A stretch of DNA of 53,014 nucleotides from an uncultured Clostridia bacterium (GCA_934663625.1 CAKUKP010000005.1:1-53014); one strand, 5' to 3'; numbered from the stretch's first letter, positions 15,933 to 24,787 are shown. Notes: generated by a model from the sequence alone, not told the origin. Made by a program: numbers and translations.

Positions 15933-17523
15933 ACGAACGATCATTGCGCTGCTGATTGCCGCGTTGGCGATGGGGTCGGCGCTGGCGACCGATGATTGGT
16001 CGGGCTTCCAATCCGATTTTTCCGGCGACGGAGCCGCGCAGGTGGATATGCTGTCGTCGGGCATCAATACCGATGCGGATCTGGTGATGGGCTATGTGGC
16101 GCAGACGGATGAATCCATCAATCCGTTCCGGTGTACGAGCCGCGATATCGTCAGCATCAATCAGCTGGTGTATGAATCCGTGGTGGAGCTGGATGATTCC
16201 GGCCAGCCGCAGCCGCTGCTTTCCGACAGCTGGAAGCACGAGGGCGAGGTTTGGACGTTCCATATGCGATCCGGCGTGGTATTTCACAACGGCGCGGAGT
16301 TGACCGCCTACGATGTGGTGGAAAGCTACAACCGCATTCTGGCGGCGGGCGAGAGCAACGCCTATTTCAACCGGCTTTCGCTGATCGCATCGGTGGAATC
16401 GCAGGATGCTTCCACGCTGATCGTTACCGGACGGTACACCGGCTATATTACGCTGTACGCGCTCACCTTTCCCGTGGTACAGGCTTCAACGATGGATGAC
16501 GCCATGCCGCGCGGCACGGGGCCGTACTGGATTACGGAATGCGTGACCAACGCAGGCGTGCGGCTGGAGCGCAACCCGCTGTGGTGGAAGAATGATCCCA
16601 AGATCGAAAGCATCGCCTGCGTGCAGTATTTCGATACCGGCGATGCGCTGGAAGCGCTGCACACCGGCGATATCGAGCTGTTCGCCTCGCAGAGCAGCAC
16701 GGCGGCGCAGAGCCGCAAAATTTCGAAGTTTACTTCGCTGGATTTTCAAACCAACAGCTTTGAAATGCTGATCCCGAATCTGGGCGATTCTTCGGTGATG
16801 AGCGATGTGCGCGTGCGTCGGGCGGTGATGTACGCCATCGACCGCGCGACGCTGGCTTCAAACGCCTATCTGGGCATGGGTGTGCAATGCGAAGTGCCGA
16901 TCAATCCATCCTCCTGGCTGTATGAAAGTCAGAGCGCGATTTACTATTACAGTCCGGAGCGCGCGCTGGCGCTTTTGCAGGAATGCGGATGGGAGGATCT
17001 GACCGGCGATGGCATGCTCAACCAGGTCGATGGCGTGCTGCTGCGCGATCTGACCGTAAACCTGATCACCTACAACGATTCCTATACCACGATTCATACC
17101 ACCGCCGCGAATATGATCGCCGCAAATCTGGAAAAGGTGGGAATCAACGTAAATGTGGAGGTGCTTTCGCTCAGCCGGATGCAGAATCGCATCAAGGAGC
17201 GCAGCTTTGATCTGGCGCTGGTGGGCGTGAATTTAAGCGAGGTGCCGAATCTTACGCCGCTTCTGTACAGCGAAGGATCGCTGAACCTGAACGGCTATAA
17301 CAACGAAGATATGTACAATCTGCTGGGACAGAGCGCCACCGTGCAAACGCCGGAGGAGCTAAAGAGCGTGCTCAGCGAAATTCAAATGACCGTCGTGGAT
17401 CGCCTGCCCATCATGGGCCTGCTCTTCCGCACGGGCACGCTGCTCGCCACGCGCTCGCTCGCCGGCCTTTCCGGCAATCGAACGGGAAATACGCTGAACG
17501 GGATTGAATATTTGGAGAAATGA
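15919..17523 (+). CDS. Peptide/nickel-type ABC substrate-binding protein (SBP_bac_5), orphan
   Basis: 534 residues. After a signal peptide (MQKIRRTIIALLIAALAMGSALA) comes a full SBP_bac_5 body: SINQLVYESVVELDDSGQPQ, LSDSWKHEGEVWTFHMRSGVVFHNG, TAYDVVESYNRIL, the GTGPYWI stretch and DVRVRRAVMYAIDRATLA. These receptors bind oligopeptides, nickel or sugars. No permease or ATPase of the Opp type lies nearby, so it may serve a transporter encoded elsewhere. The start at 15919 gives the signal peptide; ATG at 15898 would add seven residues. Neither has a strong binding site, fitting coupling to the upstream gene. Confidence 0.88.
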   Translation: MQKIRRTIIALLIAALAMGSALATDDWSGFQSDFSGDGAAQVDMLSSGINTDADLVMGYVAQTDESINPFRCTSRDIVSINQLVYESVVELDDSGQPQPLLSDSWKHEGEVWTFHMRSGVVFHNGAELTAYDVVESYNRILAAGESNAYFNRLSLIASVESQDASTLIVTGRYTGYITLYALTFPVVQASTMDDAMPRGTGPYWITECVTNAGVRLERNPLWWKNDPKIESIACVQYFDTGDALEALHTGDIELFASQSSTAAQSRKISKFTSLDFQTNSFEMLIPNLGDSSVMSDVRVRRAVMYAIDRATLASNAYLGMGVQCEVPINPSSWLYESQSAIYYYSPERALALLQECGWEDLTGDGMLNQVDGVLLRDLTVNLITYNDSYTTIHTTAANMIAANLEKVGINVNVEVLSLSRMQNRIKERSFDLALVGVNLSEVPNLTPLLYSEGSLNLNGYNNEDMYNLLGQSATVQTPEELKSVLSEIQMTVVDRLPIMGLLFRTGTLLATRSLAGLSGNRTGNTLNGIEYLEK

Positions 17524-17525
17524 AG

Positions 17526-17564
17526 AAATGCCGACAGAGTCCAGTATGGATTCGTCGGCATTTT
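17526..17564. terminator. Bidirectional terminator between convergent operons
   Basis: AAATGCCGAC (17526-17535) pairs with GTCGGCATTT (17554-17563), and the interior GAGTCCA/TGGATTC extends the stem. Runs of T follow on the plus strand and of A (T on the minus strand) precede it, so it can end both the polA operon and the leftward heparinase-like operon. Confidence 0.85.
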
Positions 17565-17571
17565 AATAATC

Positions 17572-19197
17572 CTATAAACGTTTTTCGAAGGTGAAGCTGA
17601 AGATCGATCGCGCGGACGGGCGCTGCGCTGTGAATTGCAGCTGGCAGCATTTTGCGGGAAATTCCGGATCGTGTTCCAGATCGCGCACCTCTGCGGTCAG
17701 ATCGCCGTCCCAGGTCATCACCACGGGGCCAAGCCGCACGCAATCGCGCAGGATCAGCGGCTTCTGCGCCGTGATGAAGCGGAACATAAGCTGCACGGGC
17801 GGCGCGGCGAATTCAAACGCATCGATCAGGCGCACGGTCTGATCGCCGCGCATGGTCATCAATGTACGCTGGTACGCGCGCACGGTGCACGCATCGGGAT
17901 AGCACATCGAAAGATCCGCGCTCATCAGATCGTGATCCTCCTTGAAATCGCAGTCCATCGGCACGCTGCCGCGCGGGCGGCGCAGCGGGCGCGCGCCGTT
18001 GATTACCGGAAGGCTGTGATCGCACAGGTTGGCGGTATCGATCAGAATCGGCGAAGCATCGGAAAACAATACGACATCGCCCGCGTTTGCGCGATCGCTG
18101 CCCTGCGTGACGGCGCAGGTCATGCCGCCCACGCGGGACAGAAGGAAGCTGCCGTCCTCCATGGTGGCGCGGCGCAGCCGCGGCGGCGGACTGACCTCAT
18201 CGCGCGCGGCGCGCACGAGTTCCATGCTCAATATCCGCCCCGTTACCGCAGCGGCGGGACGATCGTGTTCGCGCAGCAGCGCCGCACCCAGCGCGGCGAT
18301 GGCGCGATCGCGCGTGAAATAGCCCAGCCGGAAATAATCCATGCCGGATACGTTCGGCGTCATGCCCCAACCGGCGGGATCGAAGAAATAATCGCGCCCG
18401 ATCCACGGGATCAGCACATCGTCCAGCCAGTCGGCGGGCGGCGTTTCGCGCGTGAAATCAACCTCGCCGCGCGTGAGCCGCTTGGCGATGCGCGCAAAAT
18501 CCGCCAGCGCGCATACATCGCTCAGCCGACAGGCGAGCGCGCACGGCGCACAGCGCTTCGTCATGCACAGCCGATCCAGCGTGTGCAGAATCAGCTTCAG
18601 CGGCGGCAGGCGCCGCGAGGGCGTTTTTTCCATCAGCATACAGGCGACGGCGATATCCGTAAGGATCAACGCGGGCGTCGCGCCCTCGCCGCGCAGAAAA
18701 TCATAATCGCCGCCGTTTAAAATGGGCGCAAACAGCCGCCGGCGCACCTCGCACAGCATCCGCGCGGAAAGTCCGGGCGCGGCATCGCCGATCTTTGCGC
18801 CGTGCTTCCGCAGCGTCCACGCGATTAGCACGCCCGTTTCCGCCGCCTGCGCATCGATGCGCGGGCACATCGGATCATCAAATTTCTCAAAGGAAACGCC
18901 CCAGCAATCCTCCTGACAGATCAGTTCGATCAGATCGAGCATCGGGTCGAGCGCTTCCTGATTCAAATCCACCCACAGAAGGCTTTCCAGCGCGGCGCGG
19001 CGCGCGCGCTGCGCCGAATGATAGGCTTCGGGCTTCGTGATGCGCTCCGATGCGGAAAAACGCGGATACGATGCGCGCAGTGCGTCCGCCGCGCGCTGGG
19101 CGCAGCCTTCGTACAACAGATCGTTTGGCCGCGGTACGTTTACATTGCCCGCGTCCAATCCGCTTCCGGAAAGCGCGGTGGTGGCTCTGGCAAACAT
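17572..19197 (-). CDS. Heparinase II/III-like protein
   Basis: 541 residues without a signal peptide. The first about 310 residues are helical, as in the alpha/alpha toroid of heparinase II/III and related uronate lyases (ALESLLWVDLNQEALDPMLDLIELICQEDCWG, PNVSGMDYFRLGYF). The last about 220 are beta-rich with SFLLSRVGGMTCAVTQGSDRANAGDVVLFSDASPILID, which resembles the substrate-domain strand of that fold. I did not locate the Tyr/His/Asn catalytic set with confidence. A cytoplasmic oligosaccharide lyase is likely; a non-catalytic relative is possible. AAGGAG precedes the ATG. It is the last gene of the leftward operon. Confidence 0.6.
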   Translation of the reverse strand: MFARATTALSGSGLDAGNVNVPRPNDLLYEGCAQRAADALRASYPRFSASERITKPEAYHSAQRARRAALESLLWVDLNQEALDPMLDLIELICQEDCWGVSFEKFDDPMCPRIDAQAAETGVLIAWTLRKHGAKIGDAAPGLSARMLCEVRRRLFAPILNGGDYDFLRGEGATPALILTDIAVACMLMEKTPSRRLPPLKLILHTLDRLCMTKRCAPCALACRLSDVCALADFARIAKRLTRGEVDFTRETPPADWLDDVLIPWIGRDYFFDPAGWGMTPNVSGMDYFRLGYFTRDRAIAALGAALLREHDRPAAAVTGRILSMELVRAARDEVSPPPRLRRATMEDGSFLLSRVGGMTCAVTQGSDRANAGDVVLFSDASPILIDTANLCDHSLPVINGARPLRRPRGSVPMDCDFKEDHDLMSADLSMCYPDACTVRAYQRTLMTMRGDQTVRLIDAFEFAAPPVQLMFRFITAQKPLILRDCVRLGPVVMTWDGDLTAEVRDLEHDPEFPAKCCQLQFTAQRPSARSIFSFTFEKRL

Positions 19198-19240
19198 GAA
19201 ATGCGCTCCTTTCCGATCATCGTATCCGCATGGGGATGAT

Positions 19241-19798
19241 TTAATCTTCTTCGGTGTATTTTGCGCGCTCGCCGCCGATCAGGCAGGGGCGCGTGCGCGC
19301 CGCGGTCACGTGCGCGCAGCCGATGCTGCGCTGCATAAGGCGTATCGGCACCGCCACGCGGCGCAGATGCATGCCGATCAGCGTATCGCCGATATCCAGC
19401 CCCGCATCGGCGCTCAGGCGCTCCACCAGCACCGGATGCGCCATCGCCTTCCACGCGGCGGTCGCCAGCGATCCGCCCGCCTTCTTGCGCGGTACGGCGC
19501 ATACGATGTTCAGATCGTATTTTTCGGCGGTTTCGCGCTCCACCACCAGCGAACGGTTCAAATGCTCGCAGCACTGGAACGCAACCGCAAAGCCCTGCTT
19601 TTTCGAAAGATCGATCGCCGCCTGCGCGACCGCCTGACCGTATTCGTAGGTGGAATCGTGGCCGATCGTGCCGCCCGCGATTTCGCTGGATGAACAACCG
19701 ATCACCAGCAGGCGCACCGGATTAAAGTGCGGCCGGTTTTCGTTCAGCAGTTCGGTGATCGCCGCGGCTGCCTGCGCGTAAATTTCATCATAAGTCAT
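19241..19798 (-). CDS. ywlG: UPF0340 (YwlG/TIGR01440) family protein
   Basis: 185 residues matching the YwlG family along its length: LLVIGCSSSEIAGGTIGHDST, AFQCCEHLNRSLVVER and VPRKKAGGSLATAAW are its conserved blocks. The family has a Rossmann-like core and no proven reaction. Its ATG overlaps the methyltransferase stop by four bases (ATGA), so the two are coupled. Confidence 0.92.
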   Translation of the reverse strand: MTYDEIYAQAAAAITELLNENRPHFNPVRLLVIGCSSSEIAGGTIGHDSTYEYGQAVAQAAIDLSKKQGFAVAFQCCEHLNRSLVVERETAEKYDLNIVCAVPRKKAGGSLATAAWKAMAHPVLVERLSADAGLDIGDTLIGMHLRRVAVPIRLMQRSIGCAHVTAARTRPCLIGGERAKYTEED

Positions 19799-20529
19799 TT
19801 CAAATCGCCTCCGTGCATAAATACATAGCTGCCCACCGATACCGCCACCGCCAGATTCAGCGAATCGATTTCATCGCTCTGCGGGATCAGCACGCTCTGT
19901 CCCATCTGCGCAAATTGCGCGGGCAGGCCGGTTTGTTCATTGCCGAACACCAGCGTAAACGGCTTCTGCGCGATGCGCGCCGCTTCGTTTAAGGGGATTG
20001 CGCCGTCCAGCATGAACGGATACAATTTGCGCTTCGGATGCGCGGCGCGGTATTCCTCAAACGTATCGTAGGTGTGCACGCGCAGCTTGTAAAATGCGCC
20101 CATCGAGGCGCGCAGCGAATGCGGCTCGAACACATCCACGCACGGGCGAATCAGCGCCACATCGCGGATGCCGAAGCCCAGCAGCGATCGCATCGCCGTG
20201 CCCAGATTGCCGCTGTCGGAAATCTGGCACAGCACCGCGTGGCACAGTTCGGGGTTCAAATCGGCTTCGAATTTTTCAAATACCAGGCCGGCGTAGCAGT
20301 TGTCCTTTTTCGATTCGCGGCGCAGCACGCGATCCGCCATTTCCTCGCGCACGTGAAGCCGCGCGCACATATCGCGCAGCTTGATTACGCCTTCGTTCTT
20401 CAGCCCGTCCGGATGCAGCAAAAGCCGCTGAATCTTTTCCGGATGCGCTTCCATCAGCATCAGCGATGGGAATACGCCCAGCGCGTAGCTGTAATTCAGT
20501 TTTCGATTGTAGGTTTCAAGCTTCGGCAT
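19795..20529 (-). CDS. SpoU/TrmH-family RNA 2'-O-methyltransferase
   Basis: 244 residues. The SpoU fold motifs are present in order: DSGNLGTAMRSLLGFGIRDVALI, LVFGNEQTGLP and the knot motif IPQSDEIDSLNLAVAVSVGSY. These enzymes methylate the 2'-OH of a tRNA or rRNA ribose using S-adenosylmethionine. The N-terminal region (about 1-110) is longer than in tRNA-specific TrmL and may recognise RNA; the exact target is unknown. ATG at 20529 follows GAGG by nine bases; a GTG at 20544 overlaps that site and is less likely. Confidence 0.9.
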   Translation of the reverse strand: MPKLETYNRKLNYSYALGVFPSLMLMEAHPEKIQRLLLHPDGLKNEGVIKLRDMCARLHVREEMADRVLRRESKKDNCYAGLVFEKFEADLNPELCHAVLCQISDSGNLGTAMRSLLGFGIRDVALIRPCVDVFEPHSLRASMGAFYKLRVHTYDTFEEYRAAHPKRKLYPFMLDGAIPLNEAARIAQKPFTLVFGNEQTGLPAQFAQMGQSVLIPQSDEIDSLNLAVAVSVGSYVFMHGGDLK

Positions 20530-20549
20530 ATCGCAACCTCGCACTTCGT

Positions 20550-21368
20550 TCAGGAATTAAACCGGATCCAGCCGCGCAGATAATCGCGCAACGCCTTGGA
20601 ATGCGTTTCCATCGGGAAATGTCCCGCGGATTTCAGAACGTGCATCTCCGCGCCGCCCAGATACCGATCGATTTCGGCGCGCGCCGCATCCGTCATCAGC
20701 GCATCGCGCCCGCCGATGATCGCCATCGCGGGGCAGAAGCCCAGATCGCATTCCGGCGCCTTGCGTCCGGCGCGCAGCATGTGCAGAAATGTTTCGCGCG
20801 CGCCCTGCCGAACCAGCGGCGCGTGCATCCGATCCACGATGTAATCATCCATCGGGTAGCCGGAATAGCGTTCGATCATTCGATGAAAGCCATCCGCCGC
20901 CTGAATCGTTTCGCGGTACCATCGATCGGGCGGCGCGCTGCGCATAAGATTCGGCGTGGTGATCAGCGGCGCGATGTGCACCTGTGATTTTACGCTGTCG
21001 GGATACAGCCCCGCCATTTCCAGTATCGTCGCGCACGCGCTGCCGTGCGCCATCAGATGCCACATGGCGTTCGGCGCGTTCGTCCGGCGGTCGATCTCAT
21101 CCAGTATGCCCCATATGATGTTGGCGCGCATGATGTGATCCTGCGGGCTGAGCCGCTGGCAATCGCTGCGGCCGAAGCCGGGCAGATCCACCATCGCCAC
21201 AAGGCAGCCGGACTGCGTAAGCTCCGGCACCAGCTTGCGCCAGTGGAACGTACAGATCAGCGGGGAACACAGAAGTAGCGCCCGTTCGCGGATTTCCTGA
21301 TCCGGCATGCACAGCGAAAAGTGTACGCGAATGCCCTGAAAGGACAGATATTGATTTTCTTCTGCCAC
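20550..21368 (-). CDS. Alpha/beta-hydrolase fold protein with atypical nucleophile elbow
   Basis: 272 residues from a GTG at 21368. The fold is clear: a cap-strand HFSLCMPDQ, LLLCSPLICTFHWRKLVPEL, DLPGFGRSD, a late acid in IIGGRDALMT and a His in SAGHFPMETHSKAL. The nucleophile elbow reads LMAHGSACA, where most relatives have GHSxG. The Ser would be shifted by one or replaced by Gly109, so activity is doubtful. An open frame extends to 21431 but would overlap a near-consensus promoter, so the shorter GTG start (GGAAGG 11 bases upstream) is preferred. First gene of the leftward operon. Confidence 0.75.
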   Translation of the reverse strand: MAEENQYLSFQGIRVHFSLCMPDQEIRERALLLCSPLICTFHWRKLVPELTQSGCLVAMVDLPGFGRSDCQRLSPQDHIMRANIIWGILDEIDRRTNAPNAMWHLMAHGSACATILEMAGLYPDSVKSQVHIAPLITTPNLMRSAPPDRWYRETIQAADGFHRMIERYSGYPMDDYIVDRMHAPLVRQGARETFLHMLRAGRKAPECDLGFCPAMAIIGGRDALMTDAARAEIDRYLGGAEMHVLKSAGHFPMETHSKALRDYLRGWIRFNS

Positions 21369-21402
21369 GAATGCGCACACCTTCCCACGATTTACTATGC
21401 AT

Positions 21403-21431
21403 ATTTTAGCATATATACGCATCTTTGGCAA
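21403..21431 (-). promoter_or_regulatory. Promoter of the leftward hydrolase operon
   Basis: Minus strand: TTGCCA (21426-21431), 17 bases, TAAAAT (21403-21408) with TG before it (TGCTAAAAT). The start site would be near 21396, leaving a leader of about 28 bases to the GTG at 21368. Confidence 0.8.
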
Positions 21432-21527
21432 TGCAATCTGCGATCGATTGCCGTGGATTTAACCGCCGTAGCTGCATAAAATGGAAAAAGACCAACATGA
21501 GATTAACCAAAGTGCATAAATTCGCTA

Positions 21528-21556
21528 TTGCGGGATCGGAAATTCTATTGTATAAT
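21528..21556 (+). promoter_or_regulatory. murA promoter
   Basis: TTGCGG (21528-21533), 17 bases, TATAAT (21551-21556). A leader of about 110 bases precedes the murA start; I see no clear structure in it. Confidence 0.75.
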
Positions 21557-21673
21557 ATAAGTTGCGCAGAGATAGATATTTTGCGAAAACTGCGCCTGAG
21601 CTGCGCGGGGGATGTGGATCGTCCGCGTTTTGGAGTTGTGAAAGGGCCGGCTTCGAGCTGGATAATTGTGTAT

Positions 21674-22945
21674 ATGAAGCAGAAACTGCGAATTTTCGGC
21701 AGCGAACGCCTGGAAGGCGATGTGATGGTCAGCGGCGGCAAGAACGCCGCAGTGGCCATTATTCCCGCCGCGCTGCTGGGAGATTCACCTTCTACAATCG
21801 AAAATGTTCCGGATATCAATGATGTGCATGTGATCATTGAAATGCTTACATGGCTGGGCGCGAAGGTGGAATTCAGGGATAATACCATATGGATCGATCC
21901 GCGCACGGTGGATAAATACAATCCGCCCTATGAACTGGCGGGGCGCATGCGCGCATCGTATTATCTGGCGCCGGTGCTGCTGGGGCTGTTCCGTCGGGCG
22001 GAGGTTCCGCTGCCGGGCGGCTGCGATATCGGCGCGCGCCCGATCGATCAGACGGTCAAGGGCATGCAGACGCTGGGCGCGGAGGTTGAAACGCTGGGCG
22101 GCGTGCTGGTCGCCAAGGCGGATGAAATGCGCGGCGCGGATATTTTTCTGGATATGCCGTCCGTCGGCGCGACGATCAATTCCATGCTCACGGCGGTTAC
22201 GGCTTCGGGCATGACGTGCATTCACAACGCGGCGAAGGAGCCGCACATCGTTGATCTGGCGAATTTCCTGTCCAGCATGGGCGCATATGTAAAGGGCGCG
22301 GGCACGGATGTGATCCGCATTCGCGGCGGCAGACAATTGCACGGCGCGAATTATACCGTGGTGCCGGATCAGATCGAAACCGGCACGCTGATGCTGGCGG
22401 CGGCGGCGACCGGCGGCGATGTTTACATCACCGGCGCGATCCCCACGCACATGGAATCGCTTTCGGCAAAGCTTCTGGAAATGGGCGTGAACGTGACCAG
22501 CGAGGATGATTGGATTCGCGTGCGCTCCAACCGCGTGTTCCGCGCGGTAAACGTAAAAACGCAGGGCTATCCGGGCTTCCCCACGGATCTGCAGCAGCCG
22601 TTATCGGCGCTTCTGACCATCGCGAACGGCACCAGCATCGTGACCGAAACGATATTTGAAAACCGGTTCCGCTTTCTGGACGAGCTGCGCAAGATGGGCG
22701 CGAACGTGCGCGTGATCGAATCCAGCGCGATGATCACCGGCGTGGATCGTCTGGTGGGCGCGCGCGTGAACGCCACCGACCTGCGCGCGGGCGCTTCGAT
22801 GGTGATCGCCGGTCTGATGGCGGAGGGCGTTACCGAAATCGGCGGCGTGGGCTATATCCTGCGCGGCTATGAGCGCATCGATGAAAAGCTTGTGCGGCTG
22901 GGCGCGCATATCGAGCGCATCACGGTGGAGGACGACCCGTTCTGA
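21674..22945 (+). CDS. murA: UDP-N-acetylglucosamine 1-carboxyvinyltransferase
   Basis: 423 residues; transfers enolpyruvate from PEP to UDP-GlcNAc, the first committed step of peptidoglycan synthesis. GSERLEGDVMVSGGKNAAV is the N-terminal signature with the catalytic Lys. LPGGCDIGARPIDQ carries the catalytic Cys (C117), which is the fosfomycin target; it is Cys, not Asp, so the enzyme should be sensitive. TDLQQPLSALLTIANGTS and the C-terminal TDLRAGASMVIAGLMAEG follow. ATG at 21674 (or GTG at 21668) matches the family length; the open frame extends 83 codons further up but runs across the promoter. Confidence 0.95.
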   Translation: MKQKLRIFGSERLEGDVMVSGGKNAAVAIIPAALLGDSPSTIENVPDINDVHVIIEMLTWLGAKVEFRDNTIWIDPRTVDKYNPPYELAGRMRASYYLAPVLLGLFRRAEVPLPGGCDIGARPIDQTVKGMQTLGAEVETLGGVLVAKADEMRGADIFLDMPSVGATINSMLTAVTASGMTCIHNAAKEPHIVDLANFLSSMGAYVKGAGTDVIRIRGGRQLHGANYTVVPDQIETGTLMLAAAATGGDVYITGAIPTHMESLSAKLLEMGVNVTSEDDWIRVRSNRVFRAVNVKTQGYPGFPTDLQQPLSALLTIANGTSIVTETIFENRFRFLDELRKMGANVRVIESSAMITGVDRLVGARVNATDLRAGASMVIAGLMAEGVTEIGGVGYILRGYERIDEKLVRLGAHIERITVEDDPF

Positions 22946-23000
22946 TGGACTTTTGCGCCGGAATATAACATAAAGATGCGATTCCCGTGCGGTTTTCCGG

Positions 23001-23029
23001 TTGTAATCGGCGCAAAAACATGGTATAAT
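23001..23029 (+). promoter_or_regulatory. Promoter of the rimP-nusA-infB operon
   Basis: TTGTAA (23001-23006), 17 bases, TATAAT (23024-23029) with TG in front (TGGTATAAT). The start site should be near 23036, giving a 120-base leader with a terminator-like hairpin. Confidence 0.85.
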
Positions 23030-23065
23030 TGGTAATGTAGTTGGGATATGATAGCGCATGAACGA

Positions 23066-23095
23066 CCGCCGATACTTTTCGGCGGTGTGTTTTTG
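23066..23095 (+). terminator. Leader attenuator/terminator upstream of rimP
   Basis: CCGCCGA (23066-23072) pairs with TCGGCGG (23079-23085), followed by TGTGTTTTTG. It lies about 30 bases into the transcript that starts near 23036, so most polymerases may stop before rimP unless antiterminated. It could also finish murA transcripts, which have no other terminator. Confidence 0.75.
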
Positions 23096-23156
23096 AATTG
23101 CAGGAATTTGCGATTTTGAACAGAGCGCAATGTATATTGAACCTTGGAGGGATCGA

Positions 23157-23639
23157 ATGGCGGGCAAAGCAATGTCGGTAAAGCAGGCCGCACAGATTGC
23201 AGAGCAGATCGCGCAGAAACAGAATGTAGAATTGATCGATGTTGAGCTGGTCAAGGAACCGACCGGCCATTTTCTGCGCTTTTATATCGATAAGCCGGAT
23301 GGAATCGCGCTGGACGAACTGGAAAAATTCCACCGCGAAATTCAGCCGCTGGTGGAAAATGTAGCCTACGACTACATGGAGGTATCCTCTCCGGGCGCGG
23401 ATCGTCCGCTCAAGACGGAAAAGGATTTCGCGCGCGCCGAGGGCGAGGACGTCGAACTGAAAACCTACAGGGCGGTGAACGGCGCGAAGGAATTCCGCGG
23501 CGTGCTGGTCGGTTTGATCGACGGCATGGTGGTTGTGGATGTAAACGGCGTGGAGCGCATGTCCTTCCCGCAGCGGGATGTGGCGGTTGTGCGCCCGCTG
23601 ATCGAATTTACCGAAGAAGATCTTCAGGATGAGGTTTGA
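23157..23639 (+). CDS. rimP: Ribosome maturation factor RimP
   Basis: 160 residues; a two-domain factor needed for assembly of the 30S subunit. Recognisable stretches are VELVKEPTGHFLRFYIDKPDGIALDEL, YMEVSSPGADRPLKTEKDF and the C-terminal SH3-like strand region ending VRPLIEF. ATG at 23157 is preceded by GGAGGG; the upstream ATG at 23130 has no site. First gene of the nusA/infB operon, as in Bacillus (ylxS). Confidence 0.95.
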   Translation: MAGKAMSVKQAAQIAEQIAQKQNVELIDVELVKEPTGHFLRFYIDKPDGIALDELEKFHREIQPLVENVAYDYMEVSSPGADRPLKTEKDFARAEGEDVELKTYRAVNGAKEFRGVLVGLIDGMVVVDVNGVERMSFPQRDVAVVRPLIEFTEEDLQDEV

Positions 23640-23674
23640 CGAGGTTACGCAATAATATTCAGGAGGAAACCCAA

Positions 23675-24787
23675 ATGACGAACGGTGGCATTGATTCCGT
23701 TGAATTTTTCAGCGCGTTGGATGTGATGGCGAAGGAGCGCAGAATCAACAAGGAGGTTCTGTTTTCCGCAATCGAATCGGCGCTGATTTCCGCATATAAG
23801 AAAAATTTCGGCAAGACCGCGAACGTGCGCGCGATGATCGATCCCGAAAAGGGCAAGGTGGAGGTCTATTCCATCAAGACCGTCGTGGAAAACGTGCAGG
23901 ATCCGCTGTGCGAAATGACGCTTTCCGAGGCGCGCGCCATCCGCCCGCAGTATGAACTGGGCGATCTGGTGGAAGTGCCCGTAACGCCCAAGAATTTCGG
24001 GCGCATTGCGGCGCAGACCGGCAAGCAGGTGGTTGTACAGCATCTGCGCGAGGCCGAGCGCGGCGTGATCTACGATGAATACAGCCAGAAGGAAAATGAA
24101 ATTCTGACCGCCATCGTGCAGCGCGTGGAAAACAAGCAGGTGTTCGTGGAGCTGGGACGGGTAGAAGGTCTGCTCGAACCCGCGCAGCAGATGCCCACGG
24201 AGGAATTGAACGTAAACGACCGCATCAAGGTATACGTGCTGGAGGTTTCCCGCCTGGGCCGCGGCCCGCAGGTGTTCGTATCCAGAACGCATCCGGGGCT
24301 GGTCAAGCGTCTGTTTGAAATCGAGGTTCCGGAAATCGTGACCGGCGTGGTGCAGATCAAGTCCATCGCGCGCGAAGCCGGTTTCCGCACGAAGATGGCG
24401 GTATATTCCAACGATCCGATGGTGGACGCGGTCGGTTCCTGCGTCGGCACGCGCGGCATGCGCGTTGAAAACGTGGTCAACGAACTCAAGACCGAAAAGA
24501 TCGATATCGTAAAATGGTCGTCCGATCCGGCGGAATACATCGCCAATGCGCTGAATCCCGCGCGCGTGATTTCCGTATTCGTATCGGAAACCGAAAAGTC
24601 CGCGCGCGTGATCGTGCCGGATAACCAGCTTTCTCTGGCGATCGGCAAGGAAGGTCAGAATGCGCGCCTCGCTGCCAAGCTGACCGGCTGGAAGATTGAT
24701 ATCAAGAGCCAGAGCCAGATGGATCAGATCGCGGCGGAGCACGGCGATCTGGAAGAGGAAAACGCGCAGGTGGAGGAAGAAATCTAA
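23675..24787 (+). CDS. nusA: Transcription termination/antitermination factor NusA
   Basis: 370 residues; binds RNA polymerase and controls pausing, intrinsic termination and antitermination. An N-terminal polymerase-binding domain (to about 130) is followed by S1 (about 131-200) and two KH domains, with FRTKMAVYSNDPMVDAVGSCVGTRGMRVENVVNEL and QLSLAIGKEGQNARLAAKLTGWKIDI as their cores. It ends with an acidic EEENAQVEEEI tail and lacks the C-terminal acidic repeats of E. coli NusA, as in other Firmicutes. AGGAGGA precedes the ATG. It could regulate the attenuator upstream of its own operon. Confidence 0.96.
   Translation: MTNGGIDSVEFFSALDVMAKERRINKEVLFSAIESALISAYKKNFGKTANVRAMIDPEKGKVEVYSIKTVVENVQDPLCEMTLSEARAIRPQYELGDLVEVPVTPKNFGRIAAQTGKQVVVQHLREAERGVIYDEYSQKENEILTAIVQRVENKQVFVELGRVEGLLEPAQQMPTEELNVNDRIKVYVLEVSRLGRGPQVFVSRTHPGLVKRLFEIEVPEIVTGVVQIKSIAREAGFRTKMAVYSNDPMVDAVGSCVGTRGMRVENVVNELKTEKIDIVKWSSDPAEYIANALNPARVISVFVSETEKSARVIVPDNQLSLAIGKEGQNARLAAKLTGWKIDIKSQSQMDQIAAEHGDLEEENAQVEEEI

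Noticed and set aside
21425..21673. Longer MurA N-terminus
   Set aside because: The extra 83 codons cover the murA promoter and leader and have no homology to MurA.
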